Assembly: GCA_048621635.1 (NCBI GenBank)
Contig: JBMCWH010000003.1
Location: 1 to 63,760 of the forward strand
Source of the DNA: JBMCWH01 sp048621635
GTDB lineage: Bacteria > Patescibacteriota > WWE3 > JAUXAW01 > JAYEID01
Direction of reading: 5' to 3'
DNA: 63,760 nucleotides
Of the stretch, positions 16,653 to 25,210 are shown in pieces. Each line of letters opens with the position of its first letter. Positions within the stretch are counted from its first letter, which is position 1. The notes under the pieces were generated by a model, which had not been told where the DNA came from, did no database searches, and saw nothing but the letters and a program-made list of their open reading frames with translations. The translations under genes were made by a program, and so were the position numbers.

Positions 16653-17819
16653 ATGTTAAGTAAACAACAAGTTTCCATAATTAGTACTGTTGCCAACGCG
16701 ACACTAGGTTTAGCAAAGGTGGTTGTGGGTATGGCTGCAAGCAGTTCAGCCCTAGTTGCTGAAGGTTTGCATTCTACTATTGATTTTGTTTCTTCAGGAA
16801 TAACTTTTTTAGGAATTCGTGTTGCTGAAAAGGAGCCGACTGAGAGACATCCCTATGGTTGGGGGAGAGCAGAGGTTTTGGCTAGTTTGGTGGTTGTGGT
16901 GTTTATTGGTTTAGCTGGTGTGGAAATTGTTCAGGAGGCAGTTACCTCTTTGCTTTCAGGTGACTATCTTCCCGTTAGCGGAGTGCTTTCCGTGGTTGTG
17001 ATGGTTGTGTCTGTAGTTGTTAATGAATTGATGGCCCGACTTAAAGTTAGGGTTGGTCAAAAACAAGAATCTTTAGCGCTCATTGCTGATGGAAAGCATT
17101 CTCGCGTTGATGTATATTCCTCTGGGGCCGCGCTGGTGGGAATCTTTTTAGCGCGATTTTTTCCTGTGCTAGATAGTGTTACTGCTTTTGGCGTAGGGAT
17201 TTATATTCTCTACGAAGCTATAGATTTAGGCAAAGAAGTAGGGGAAAATCTATTAGACATTGCAGATTTGGAGGCGGAGGAAGCTATTCGTGAGATTTGT
17301 GAGAAAGAACAAGTCGATTTGGCTGATTTACGGACTAGGAAGATTGGTTCCCTGACCCATGCGGAATTGGAGATAGTTATTCCTAAAGATGTGACAGCTG
17401 GGAAGGTGGACGATTTAGTTACTGATCTGCAAGAAACACTAGTTGAGAAAGTTCCTCATTTAGAATATGCAGTTGTTCAGATTCATGGGCATGGCAAACG
17501 GTCGAGAATGTTTCGTGGTGAGTGTGAAACTATTGAACGGGTTGGCCCAAAGAAGAAGGGCTACAGGGTGATTACTCCTTATCGTAATGGTTGTTTTTAC
17601 GAGGATTTTGGAGCTCCGGAGTATTTAGTTACTGATTATAGGGGTGAAAGAGATGTACAAAGAGAAATTGTTGAAAATCCTTACTTTAAAGTGGGCCGCG
17701 GTCACGGAGTTCGTTTTTCTCAGGCTGTTCAGGCAGATGAAGTGAGGACGGAAAATATAGGCGAGAACGCAAAAAGAGCACTCAAAGATTTGGGTGTGAG
17801 TATTTTAATTTTGAAATAA
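16653..17819 (+). CDS. CDF cation transporter fused to a NifX-like domain
   Basis: 388 residues from the ATG at 16653. The first ~200 residues are a cation diffusion facilitator (Zn/Fe/Mn efflux type) membrane domain. It has the two histidine/aspartate metal sites (EGLHSTIDF and DGKHSRVDV) and ERHPYGWGRAE. A cytoplasmic CDF C-terminal domain follows (to about 295). A further domain at about 305-388 resembles the NifX cofactor domain (RVITPYRNGCFYEDFG...KDLGVSILIL). It is linked to the NifX/MinD genes just upstream. Metal specificity cannot be read. Confidence 0.85.
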   Translation: MLSKQQVSIISTVANATLGLAKVVVGMAASSSALVAEGLHSTIDFVSSGITFLGIRVAEKEPTERHPYGWGRAEVLASLVVVVFIGLAGVEIVQEAVTSLLSGDYLPVSGVLSVVVMVVSVVVNELMARLKVRVGQKQESLALIADGKHSRVDVYSSGAALVGIFLARFFPVLDSVTAFGVGIYILYEAIDLGKEVGENLLDIADLEAEEAIREICEKEQVDLADLRTRKIGSLTHAELEIVIPKDVTAGKVDDLVTDLQETLVEKVPHLEYAVVQIHGHGKRSRMFRGECETIERVGPKKKGYRVITPYRNGCFYEDFGAPEYLVTDYRGERDVQREIVENPYFKVGRGHGVRFSQAVQADEVRTENIGENAKRALKDLGVSILILK

Positions 17820-17904
17820 CTTTTTCCAAAGAAGGTTGGACAGTTATTTTTAGTATATCTGTTGGTGGACAGATTTTTCTTACTTCATTGTAGCGGATTA
17901 CGGC

Positions 17905-17953
17905 TTGACAAATTTTTGCCTTCCTTCTAACATAGTTAAAGTGTCATTCAACT
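17905..17953 (+). promoter_or_regulatory. Promoter and inverted repeat before the ArsR-like gene
   Basis: TTGACA (17905-17910), 17 bases, TAACAT (17928-17933). An imperfect 8-6-8 inverted repeat follows at about 17933-17953 (TAGTTAAA/TTCAACTA, one mismatch). It would sit at the transcription start, a typical place for an autoregulatory operator. Confidence 0.55.
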
Positions 17954-17974
17954 ATTTAATTTTAATTAATTTTA

Positions 17975-18250
17975 ATGAAAGAACCACAGCATTTGTTTTT
18001 GTTTGAAAGAACCCGCTTACTTATTTTAAGAGCTTTGTTTAGGTGTAGCGAGGATGTCTGCGGTTGCGACCTTGTAGATAATTTGGGTGTTTCTAAATAC
18101 TTGGTCTCCTACCATATTAAAAAGTTGCGGGAGAAGGGTTTTGTAGATGAAGTTAAATGTGGGAACAGAAAGGAATACATTGTGGCTGAAGGTAAAAGGA
18201 AATTAGTTAAAAATGTACTAAGAATAACTGGTCTCTTGGATGATGAATAA
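17975..18250 (+). CDS. ArsR/SmtB-type metal-responsive regulator
   Basis: 91 residues, a minimal winged-helix repressor with recognition helix VSKYLVSYHIKKLREKG. Just before it, DVCGCDLVD carries a Cys-x-Cys pair (C29, C31) like the ELCVCDL metal(loid) sensor of ArsR. One more Cys (C24) precedes it and C63 lies in the wing. A promoter with an inverted repeat lies upstream. The 3' end overlaps the thioredoxin reductase gene, so the pair is cotranscribed. Likely derepresses part of the island on metal or thiol stress; the ligand is inferred only. Confidence 0.85.
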   Translation: MKEPQHLFLFERTRLLILRALFRCSEDVCGCDLVDNLGVSKYLVSYHIKKLREKGFVDEVKCGNRKEYIVAEGKRKLVKNVLRITGLLDDE

Positions 18251-19181
18251 GCTTTCTGAAAAATATGACCTTGTAATTGTTGGTTCCGGTCCCGCTGGGT
18301 ATACTGCCGGAATATACGCAAGGCGGTTTAAATTAAAGACTTTGATTGTTGGTAAATCCCCGGGGGGGACAATTGCTGATGCTCATAAAGTGTGTAATTT
18401 TCCCACTTTTGGGGAGATAGCAGGGGAGGAGTTAACTCGCAGGATGCATGATGTGGCGAAAGATCTTGGGGTTAAGTCGGTGACGGCTAGGGTAGAAAAG
18501 ATAGGAAGGAAGGATTACGGCTTTCTTTTAGAAACGACATCTTCGGGGGAGGTTAAGGGGGACGCTGTGCTTTTAGCTACTGGGACAAAGCGAAGAAAGC
18601 TTAATTTGGAGCACGAGGATTATTTTTTGGGAAGGGGTGTTTCCTATTGCGCCACCTGTGATGGGCCGTTTTTCCAGGATAAGATTGTAGCAGTGGTGGG
18701 GGGCTCTAATGCAGCAACAACAGCGGCATTGTATCTTTCTGAAATTGCTAAAAGAGTTTATCTTATCTATCGAAAAGATGAGCTTAGAGGAGAGGAGATG
18801 TGGAAAGATCAGGTAGAGGAGAATCCTAAAATAGAGGTGGTTTATAATACCAATGTTGTTTCCCTGGGCGGGGAGAATAAGCTGGAGCGAATAGGCTTAG
18901 ATAACGAGTTTGCTGGTAAGGATTTTATTAGAGTTGATGGGCTTTTTGTTGAGATCGGCTCCGTTCCGGCTAATGCTTTAGCCAAGAAGATTGGTCTGGA
19001 TTTGAGTGAAGAGGGGTATCTTCGGGTGGGAGAGGATCAGTCTACTAACCTGCCCGGCTTTTACGGTGCGGGTGATATCACCACCGGTTCGGGAGGTCTG
19101 AAGCAAGTTATTACCGCTTGCAGTGAGGGAGCAATAGCGGCAACAAATATTTATAAATTTTTGAAATCGAAAGGTCCGTGA
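18240..19181 (+). CDS. trxB: Thioredoxin reductase-like flavoprotein
   Basis: 313 residues: FAD-binding GSGPAGYTAGIYA, redox-active CATCD (about residue 138), NAD(P)-binding GGSNAATTAALYL, and the C-terminal FAD motif GAGDITTG. It reduces thioredoxin with NAD(P)H. The gene overlaps the ArsR-like gene by 11 bases and is followed after three bases by a thioredoxin gene. A second paralogue is at 57521. Confidence 0.92.
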   Translation: MMNKLSEKYDLVIVGSGPAGYTAGIYARRFKLKTLIVGKSPGGTIADAHKVCNFPTFGEIAGEELTRRMHDVAKDLGVKSVTARVEKIGRKDYGFLLETTSSGEVKGDAVLLATGTKRRKLNLEHEDYFLGRGVSYCATCDGPFFQDKIVAVVGGSNAATTAALYLSEIAKRVYLIYRKDELRGEEMWKDQVEENPKIEVVYNTNVVSLGGENKLERIGLDNEFAGKDFIRVDGLFVEIGSVPANALAKKIGLDLSEEGYLRVGEDQSTNLPGFYGAGDITTGSGGLKQVITACSEGAIAATNIYKFLKSKGP

Positions 19182-19184
19182 TAG

Positions 19185-19499
19185 ATGTCTCACATAATTG
19201 CTACTGACAAAAACTTTAAACAGGAAGTTCTTGAAGAGGAAAAGCCGGTGTTGGTTGATTTTTGGGCTCCTTGGTGCCGGCCCTGTCTTATTCTTTCTCC
19301 CATGATTGAGGAGCTTGAGGAGGAACTAGAGGGAAAAGTTTTGGTGGCGAAGCTTAATGTGGATGAGAATCGAGAGACTGCGATGCGCTATCGAATTCAG
19401 GGTATTCCGACGGTGCTGGTTTTTAAAGATGGGAAACTTCGGCAAAGGTTGGTCGGGGTGCGTTCGAAACAGGCTTATCGAAAGGCTTTGGAGCAGTAG
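19185..19499 (+). CDS. trxA: Thioredoxin with CRPC active site
   Basis: 104 residues, a thioredoxin fold. The active site reads WAPWCRPC (C31, C34), with Arg where Gly is nearly universal (compare WCGPC in the paralogue at 22676). The cis-Pro loop IQGIPTVLVF is intact. The Arg should alter redox potential and partner choice. It is coupled to trxB upstream and to the FmdB zinc ribbon gene directly downstream. Confidence 0.93.
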   Translation: MSHIIATDKNFKQEVLEEEKPVLVDFWAPWCRPCLILSPMIEELEEELEGKVLVAKLNVDENRETAMRYRIQGIPTVLVFKDGKLRQRLVGVRSKQAYRKALEQ

Positions 19500-19500
19500 T

Positions 19501-19728
19501 ATGCCGATTTATAATTTCCAATGTATAGAATGCGAACATGAATTTTCTGGTATTTTTCCGATGCGCTCTTCTGGGGGAGAAGAGGTTAGCTGCCCAGAAT
19601 GTGGAAATGGGGATGTGAAACGGGTGTATAAAAGTGGTGCTACGTTGATTTCTAATTCGGACTCAAGAACTGAAGATTCGAATTGCCCAACTTGTCCTGT
19701 CTGTTCGGGCGGGGCTTGTGATTTTTAG
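19501..19728 (+). CDS. FmdB-family zinc ribbon protein
   Basis: 75 residues starting MPIYNFQCIECEHEF. Two CxxC pairs (CIEC, CPEC) form a zinc ribbon, followed by a low-complexity linker and a Cys-rich end (CPTCPVCSGGACDF). It matches the FmdB-type putative regulatory proteins. It starts just after the thioredoxin stop and sits 9 bases before the glutamate dehydrogenase gene, inside one operon. Confidence 0.88.
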   Translation: MPIYNFQCIECEHEFSGIFPMRSSGGEEVSCPECGNGDVKRVYKSGATLISNSDSRTEDSNCPTCPVCSGGACDF

Positions 19729-19737
19729 GATAATATT

Positions 19738-20994
19738 ATGTCGGATCCATTTGAAGATTATCTTGGACAAGTTAATAATGCATTGGAACTTCTGGATTTT
19801 GATGGGTGCGCTAATACTTTGTTGAGCACTCCACAGAAAACAGTTGAAGTGAATTTCCCAGTGGAAATGGATAGCGGTGAGGTACAGAACTTTCACGGGT
19901 TCAGGGTGCAGTTTAACAATTCTCGTGGCCCTTATAAAGGAGGAGTTAGGTTTCATCCTGAAGTTGATTTGGCAGAAGTTAAAGCTTTGGCGGCTTGGAT
20001 GACTATTAAGTGTGCAGTGGCCGATATTCCTTTTGGTGGTGCAAAAGGGGGGGTGATTGTTAATCCCAAAGAATTTTCAGAGACCGAGTTGGAGAGACTT
20101 TCCCGGGCTTACGTTAGGTCTATTTATAGAGATATCGGTCCGGATACAGATGTTCCTGCTCCTGATGTTAATACCAATTCTCAGATTATGGCTTGGATGT
20201 TTGAAGAGTACGAAAATTTGAGGGGTGAAGGATCTCCCGCCGCCTTTACGGGAAAGCCTTTAAAGTTGGGAGGTTCGGAAGGAAGGGTGGCGGCAACAGG
20301 ACGAGGAGGGGTTTATGTTTTGGAAAAAATTGCGAGAACCCTAGGTCTCATCCCTTCTCAAACAACCGTTGCTGTGCAGGGTTTTGGTAATGTCGGCTAT
20401 CATTTTGCCAAATTTGCAGCGAAGGTGGGCTTTAAAGTAATTGCTGTTTCTGATTCTACAGGTGCAGTTTTGGTTTCCAAAGGCTTAGATCCTGAGGAGA
20501 CGCTAAACTGTAAAAAAGGTGAAGGAACAGTTGCCGGTTGTTACTGTGTTGGTTCTGTTTGTGATTCTTCTTATGGACAGAAAATAACTAATGAGGAGCT
20601 GCTCCAGTTGCCTGTAGATGTTTTGGTCCCTGCTGCCTTGGGGAGTGTTATTACTGGGGACAACGCAAAGGATGTTAGGGCCAAGATAATTATTGAAATG
20701 GCTAATGGCCCCGTTACTGCTGAAGGCGCTAAAGGATTACAAAATAGAAGTATAACATCTATCCCTGATGTTCTTGCCAATTCTGGTGGTGTAATTGTTT
20801 CTTATTTTGAGTGGCTCCAGAATAGGCAAGAAACCCATTGGGGTAGGGAGAAGGTTTTTTCCATGTTGAAGAAAAAGATTACTGGTTCTTTTGAAATTAT
20901 TTGGAACTTCTCTAAGGAGCGGGAAATTTCTCTCCGAGAAGCAGCTTATGTTTTGGCTGTATCTAGGATTACAGAAGATTTAGGAAGGGAATAG
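19738..20994 (+). CDS. gdhA: Glutamate dehydrogenase (NAD(P)-dependent)
   Basis: 418 residues, of normal length. The Glu-binding Lys lies in GPYKGGVRFHP and the catalytic Lys in PFGGAKGGV. The Rossmann motif is GFGNVGYHFAK, and DVLVPAALGSVI follows. An unusual Cys-rich loop in the nucleotide domain (NCKKGEGTVAGCYCVGSVCD, four cysteines) is not typical of the family. Converts glutamate to 2-oxoglutarate and ammonia. Embedded in the thioredoxin operon, perhaps linking amino-acid oxidation to redox supply. Confidence 0.93.
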   Translation: MSDPFEDYLGQVNNALELLDFDGCANTLLSTPQKTVEVNFPVEMDSGEVQNFHGFRVQFNNSRGPYKGGVRFHPEVDLAEVKALAAWMTIKCAVADIPFGGAKGGVIVNPKEFSETELERLSRAYVRSIYRDIGPDTDVPAPDVNTNSQIMAWMFEEYENLRGEGSPAAFTGKPLKLGGSEGRVAATGRGGVYVLEKIARTLGLIPSQTTVAVQGFGNVGYHFAKFAAKVGFKVIAVSDSTGAVLVSKGLDPEETLNCKKGEGTVAGCYCVGSVCDSSYGQKITNEELLQLPVDVLVPAALGSVITGDNAKDVRAKIIIEMANGPVTAEGAKGLQNRSITSIPDVLANSGGVIVSYFEWLQNRQETHWGREKVFSMLKKKITGSFEIIWNFSKEREISLREAAYVLAVSRITEDLGRE

Positions 20995-20997
20995 GGT

Positions 20998-21819
20998 ATG
21001 AACAGTGGGGTAGAGAAGATTACAATTTTTCCTGGTTTTGATAAATTTGGTGAGAGAGAAAAGTTCGGCCGGCTTGAAATAGCTAGGGGAGAAATTGTGT
21101 CTATAGTTGGGCCTACTGGTGCCGGAAAGAGCCAACTTCTTTATGATATTGAGAAATTAGCCCAGGGGGATACTAAGAGTAAAAGAAAAGTGTTGATTAA
21201 TAATGTTTCTCCTGGCAAGAAATGGAAGTCTGATCCGCGGAGGAAGATTGTGGCATCTTTGTCGCAAAGTATGGATTTTTTGACAGACACTTCTGTTGGG
21301 GAATTTTTGGATATGCACCTTAAAGCGCGGGGACGGGAAACGGAAGCTAGTTTGATAAAGGAGGTAATTGATGAGGCTAATGAGATTACCGGCGAGCCCA
21401 TTTCTGCAAAAATGAATCTATTGAGCTTGTCCGGAGGTCAAAGTAGGGCTTTGATGGTTTCCGATATTGCAAATATAACTGTCTCTCCAATTATTTTAAT
21501 TGACGAGATTGAGAATGCAGGTATTAAGAAAAGTAAAGCTCTTCAGATTTTGATTGAGGAAGAGAAGATTGTCTTAATTGTTACCCATGATCCTTCTCTT
21601 GCTTTGAGTGCGGATAAACGCCTTGTTGTTGAAAATGGCGGAATTGTTAGAGTTTTGGATACTGCTCCCCAGGAAAAAGATATTGCCCATTACCTTAATT
21701 GGATAGAGGAACATAATTTGCGAATTAGAGAAAAAGTTCGCCAAGGTGAAGTGGTAGAAGAGCCCGGGATTTATTGTGTGGAGCCGACTAAATTTAGAAA
21801 TATTGAATTGAAAAATTAA
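20998..21819 (+). CDS. Soluble ABC-type ATPase, metal/redox island
   Basis: 273 residues: Walker A GPTGAGKSQ, ABC signature LSLSGGQSRA, Walker B PIILIDEIENAG and switch His THDPS. There is no membrane partner and no fused domain. It is separated by two bases from the Fe-S GTPase gene downstream and four bases from gdhA upstream. The tight pairing suggests the two NTPases form one machine, possibly for metal insertion. I do not recognise a characterised orthologue. Confidence 0.82.
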   Translation: MNSGVEKITIFPGFDKFGEREKFGRLEIARGEIVSIVGPTGAGKSQLLYDIEKLAQGDTKSKRKVLINNVSPGKKWKSDPRRKIVASLSQSMDFLTDTSVGEFLDMHLKARGRETEASLIKEVIDEANEITGEPISAKMNLLSLSGGQSRALMVSDIANITVSPIILIDEIENAGIKKSKALQILIEEEKIVLIVTHDPSLALSADKRLVVENGGIVRVLDTAPQEKDIAHYLNWIEEHNLRIREKVRQGEVVEEPGIYCVEPTKFRNIELKN

Positions 21820-21821
21820 CT

Positions 21822-22622
21822 ATGAAATTTGTTATCTTTGCTGGTACCCCCGGTGCGGGGAAAACTAGTATTATTAAGTTTGTCGTTGAGAACTTAGTTG
21901 GGAAGTTTGATGTCTTCTTTGCCAAGTTTGACTGTTTGCAAACTCCGGATGCTGATTTTATTTCCGAAAAATACGGAATTCCCGCCGTAAAGAAATTGGC
22001 CGGGGATCTTTGTCCCGATCACTTTACTGCGCTTGAAATTCCCAAAATTATTGAGAACAACAAAGATAAGGATCTTATTATTTTGGAAACGGCAGGCCTA
22101 TGTTTGCGGTGTTCTCCTTATGTTGAAGAGGGTTTAGGTATTAATATTTTGGATGTCACTTCGGGGAGTCCTGATCGGTATGGTCCGATCCTGACACAGG
22201 CCGATATTGTGGGAATTACTAAAGGAGACTTAATCTCTCAAGCGGAGCGGGAGATTTTCAGAGCGAAAGTGTTGGAAGTTAATCCCACAGCCAAAATTGT
22301 AGAAGCGAATGGCTTGACTGGCGAAGGCGCTGTTGATATTGGTAATTATATAAAACAGTCTTCTGATGTTGATGACCATCAGCTCACATTGAAACATTCC
22401 ATGCCTTCTGCAGTGTGTGGTTATTGTTACGGTAATAAAATTATAGATGAAGAAAAGGCGCACGAAAGGTATTTGGAAGGTAAAAAACTGAAAGCTTTAA
22501 TTCCGAATTTGAATTGTGGGAAGTGTGGATTTAAGTCCTGTAACGAGTTTATTCGCGCTGTTTTGGATGGGGAGGTTGAAAAGGAGCGTTGTCCATTTAT
22601 TAGAAAATCTAGTGGGGAGTGA
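21822..22622 (+). CDS. G3E-like GTPase with C-terminal Fe-S domain
   Basis: 266 residues. The P-loop is GTPGAGKTS and the switch/Walker B region IILETAGLCLRCSP has two unusual cysteines. GITKGDL supplies the NKxD-like base-specificity motif (TKGD), as in CobW/HypB/UreG-type metallochaperones. The C-terminal part has CGYCYG and a four-Cys cluster CGKCGFKSCNEF...C typical of the Rnf/CODH-type [4Fe-4S] motif. A metal-insertion GTPase with its own cluster is inferred. It is paired with the ABC-type ATPase directly upstream. Confidence 0.82.
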   Translation: MKFVIFAGTPGAGKTSIIKFVVENLVGKFDVFFAKFDCLQTPDADFISEKYGIPAVKKLAGDLCPDHFTALEIPKIIENNKDKDLIILETAGLCLRCSPYVEEGLGINILDVTSGSPDRYGPILTQADIVGITKGDLISQAEREIFRAKVLEVNPTAKIVEANGLTGEGAVDIGNYIKQSSDVDDHQLTLKHSMPSAVCGYCYGNKIIDEEKAHERYLEGKKLKALIPNLNCGKCGFKSCNEFIRAVLDGEVEKERCPFIRKSSGE

Positions 22623-22636
22623 CGGTTTTTGAATTC

Positions 22637-22665
22637 TTGAAAGTATAGATTTCTCGAGTTATAAT
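22637..22665 (+). promoter_or_regulatory. Promoter for second thioredoxin
   Basis: TTGAAA (22637-22642), 17 bases, TATAAT (22660-22665). It ends ten bases before the ATG, leaving a leader of only three or four bases. Confidence 0.6.
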
Positions 22666-22675
22666 CGCAATTGCA

Positions 22676-22999
22676 ATGGAGTATGTTTTCACTGACGACA
22701 ATTTTGAAGAGGAAGTTCTAGAAGAGGAACTTACTGTGTTAGTAGATTTTTGGGCACCCTGGTGTGGCCCGTGTAGAGTGATAGGCCCTGTAATTGAGGA
22801 ATTAGCAGAAGAGTTTGAAGGAAAGGTTAAGGTCGGGAAGTTGAATGTTGATGAGAATCCAGGTGTTGCGCAAAAATATTCAGTTATGAGTATACCGACG
22901 ATTCTTATTTTCCAAGAGGGGGAGCAAGCTAGGCAGTTAGTTGGGGTACGTTCTAAGGAGCAACTTTCCCAGGAACTTGAATCTCTTCTTGCTGCGTAA
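22676..22999 (+). CDS. trxA: Thioredoxin (WCGPC)
   Basis: 107 residues with a standard active site WAPWCGPC (C30, C33) and cis-Pro loop MSIPTILIF. It is a paralogue of the CRPC thioredoxin at 19185, with the same VDFWAPWC core. It has its own promoter and no ribosome site, so it may be translated from a near-leaderless message. Confidence 0.95.
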   Translation: MEYVFTDDNFEEEVLEEELTVLVDFWAPWCGPCRVIGPVIEELAEEFEGKVKVGKLNVDENPGVAQKYSVMSIPTILIFQEGEQARQLVGVRSKEQLSQELESLLAA

Positions 23000-23075
23000 G
23001 CCCTTTAGCTTCCTTCGTTAGGTAATTTTTACTAACTCTCGGGCAAATTTGTGTTCTAGGAAAGGATCTTTTTTT

Positions 23076-23942
23076 ATGGTTAAAATTGCTGTTGCTTCAG
23101 GAAAAGGCGGGGTGGGGAAAAGTATGCTTGCTTCTTCTCTAGCGATCCTTTTTTCCCAAGAAAAAAATATAGTGGCTTTAGATACTGATGTGGATGCTCC
23201 CAATTTGCATTTGTGGTTGGGGGAGGAAGAGAATTGGGATAAAGTAGAGAAATTGTCAACTAACCAGCGGCCAGTCATTGATCAAGAGGAGTGTACCGAT
23301 TGTGGTAAGTGCGTTGATGTTTGTCAGTTTGGTGCGCTTTCCATGGAAGGTGGTAGATTGAAAGTGAACAGTTATTTTTGCGAAGGATGTGGTGCATGTG
23401 CAATAGTATGTTCGGACGCTATCCGGATGAATTCTGTGGACAATGCGGAAATAAGAATAAAGGAAAGAACGGATTATGATTTTCCTTTGATTTCTGCCCA
23501 GCTTAAGCCGGGAGAGACTGGTTCGGGCAAGATCGTGGACGAAATAAAACTTCGTGCAGAGCAACTCGAATCAGATTTGGTTCTAATGGATGTTCCTGCC
23601 GGTACCGGTTGCCCGGTGATTTCTGCACTCAAAGATGTGGATTTTGCGGTTCTTATTACCGAACCAACACTATCTGGTTTAAGCGATCTCCGTAGGGTTT
23701 TAGAAATTGTTGATCATTTTCATATCACCTTTGGAGTAGTGATTAATAAGTGGGATATTAACCAAAGCCTGAGTAAGCAGATTGAGAAAGAGTTTGGGGA
23801 GCAGCTGCTTGGGAAAATCTCTTACGAAAAAGGGATTTTTCAGTCTATTGCCGATCTGACTCCTGTTATGGAATCAGATCTTCCTGCTGTAGGTGAGATT
23901 GAGAAGATTTTCGCCCAGTTGAAAGACGTTTCTTCCATTTAA
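23076..23942 (+). CDS. MinD-family ATPase with inserted ferredoxin domain (second copy)
   Basis: 288 residues from the ATG at 23076, which has an AGGAAAGG ribosome site upstream; the in-frame TTG at 23049 is rejected. It has Walker A GKGGVGKSM, ferredoxin clusters CTDCGKCVDVC and CEGCGACAIVC, and LVLMDVPAGTG as Walker B. It is cleaner than the copy at 15665, lacking the palindrome-encoded insert. The two are typical partners in ORP-like gene sets, where paired MinD-ferredoxin ATPases occur. Confidence 0.92.
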   Translation: MVKIAVASGKGGVGKSMLASSLAILFSQEKNIVALDTDVDAPNLHLWLGEEENWDKVEKLSTNQRPVIDQEECTDCGKCVDVCQFGALSMEGGRLKVNSYFCEGCGACAIVCSDAIRMNSVDNAEIRIKERTDYDFPLISAQLKPGETGSGKIVDEIKLRAEQLESDLVLMDVPAGTGCPVISALKDVDFAVLITEPTLSGLSDLRRVLEIVDHFHITFGVVINKWDINQSLSKQIEKEFGEQLLGKISYEKGIFQSIADLTPVMESDLPAVGEIEKIFAQLKDVSSI

Positions 23943-24024
23943 GCAAGATATTTCTATTGTATTGTCTTTGGATTCTATTCTTTTCTCCTCATCTAGGACT
24001 GTTTGATGTATAATAAACAGCACA

Positions 24025-25122
24025 ATGAGCAAGATCTTTTCTTCGTTTTTTATCTTGTTAATTTTTTTTTGTTTGTTCTTGGTTACTCCTTTCCTTCTGT
24101 TGGCTCAAGGCCAACAGGCAAGCGAAAGCGCTGTTTTGCAACCTTCTGAAACGACTTTTTTTGAAGGCACAGTTGTAGCAGTTGAAGAAACGGATTTCTT
24201 ACAAAACTTACAAGTTGCTATTAGTAGTGGGGAGCTTGCGGGCGAAACCGTGCTAGTTTCTGTTGGAGGTATGGAAGGAAAAGTTAGTGAGAGCGAAATT
24301 TCTGTTGGGGACCGGGTTCTTCTGGGGAAGGTGGGCGAAACTTTTTATGTGCATGACTTCCTTCGTAAGAAGGCTTTGTTTTGGTTATTTATGCTTTTCC
24401 TCGGTGTTGGAGTTTTGGTTGCTGGCAGGGCAGGTATAAGTTCTTTTGTTGGATTAGCAATGTCTTTCTTGGTGATCTTGAAATTTATTCTCCCCCGCAT
24501 ATTAGTGGGTTGTGATCCGGTAGGAACAGTTGTTTTAGCTTCTTTTCTTCTTGTTCCTTTTAATTTTTATCTATCTCACGGTTTTAATCGAAAGACAACT
24601 GTGGCTATTGGAAGTACCTTGGTAGCTATATTGTTGGGGGGTTTGTTGGCGCAAGGGTTTACAGAATTTGCTAATCTCACGGGTTTTGCTAGTGAAGCTA
24701 CTAGTTTTCTTAAGGCGTCAGGCGCAGATATACCAGATATGCGGGGTTTGGTTTTAGCAGGTATTATTATTGGTTTTTTTGGTATTTTGGATGATGTAAC
24801 AATTGCGCAAGCAAGTCTTGTTGTTCAATTAAAGGAGGCAAAGCCTTCGGCCACTTTTGGTGAACTTTTTTCCCGGGGACTTCGGGTGGGTAAAGATCAC
24901 ATTGCTTCTGTAATCAACACTTTGTTTTTGGTTTATGCTGGAGCTGCTTTACCTTTGCTGTTGCTTTTTGTTTATACAGAACAGCCTTTGGGGCTTATTT
25001 TGAATACAGAGCCGGTTGCGGAAGAGATAGTTCGTACTTTGGTAGGAAGTATTGCATTAATCTCAGCCGTACCTTTGACTACTTTTCTAGCTTGTGCATT
25101 TGCAACTGAAGGCTCTTCTTGA
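24025..25122 (+). CDS. YibE/F family membrane protein
   Basis: 365 residues: an N-terminal signal-like segment, an extracytoplasmic beta-rich domain (about 40-115), then seven or eight membrane segments with the family stretch LAGIIIGFFGILDDVTIAQASLV. YibE/F proteins are of unknown transport or signalling function and are common in Gram-positive bacteria. TATAAT at 24009 precedes the start by ten bases. Confidence 0.87.
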   Translation: MSKIFSSFFILLIFFCLFLVTPFLLLAQGQQASESAVLQPSETTFFEGTVVAVEETDFLQNLQVAISSGELAGETVLVSVGGMEGKVSESEISVGDRVLLGKVGETFYVHDFLRKKALFWLFMLFLGVGVLVAGRAGISSFVGLAMSFLVILKFILPRILVGCDPVGTVVLASFLLVPFNFYLSHGFNRKTTVAIGSTLVAILLGGLLAQGFTEFANLTGFASEATSFLKASGADIPDMRGLVLAGIIIGFFGILDDVTIAQASLVVQLKEAKPSATFGELFSRGLRVGKDHIASVINTLFLVYAGAALPLLLLFVYTEQPLGLILNTEPVAEEIVRTLVGSIALISAVPLTTFLACAFATEGSS

Positions 25123-25169
25123 ATTGTGTTAGAGAGGGATTAGGGTTGCGTCTTTTTGTTCTTTGTGGT

Positions 25170-25175
25170 TATACT
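25170..25175 (+). promoter_or_regulatory. Promoter for small membrane protein and ferritin-like gene
   Basis: TATACT at 25170-25175 with TTGCGT at 25146-25151 (18-base spacing). Confidence 0.5.
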
Positions 25176-25210
25176 GAAGACAGCTAGTTTCTCGAAAGGG
25201 GTGATAATCC

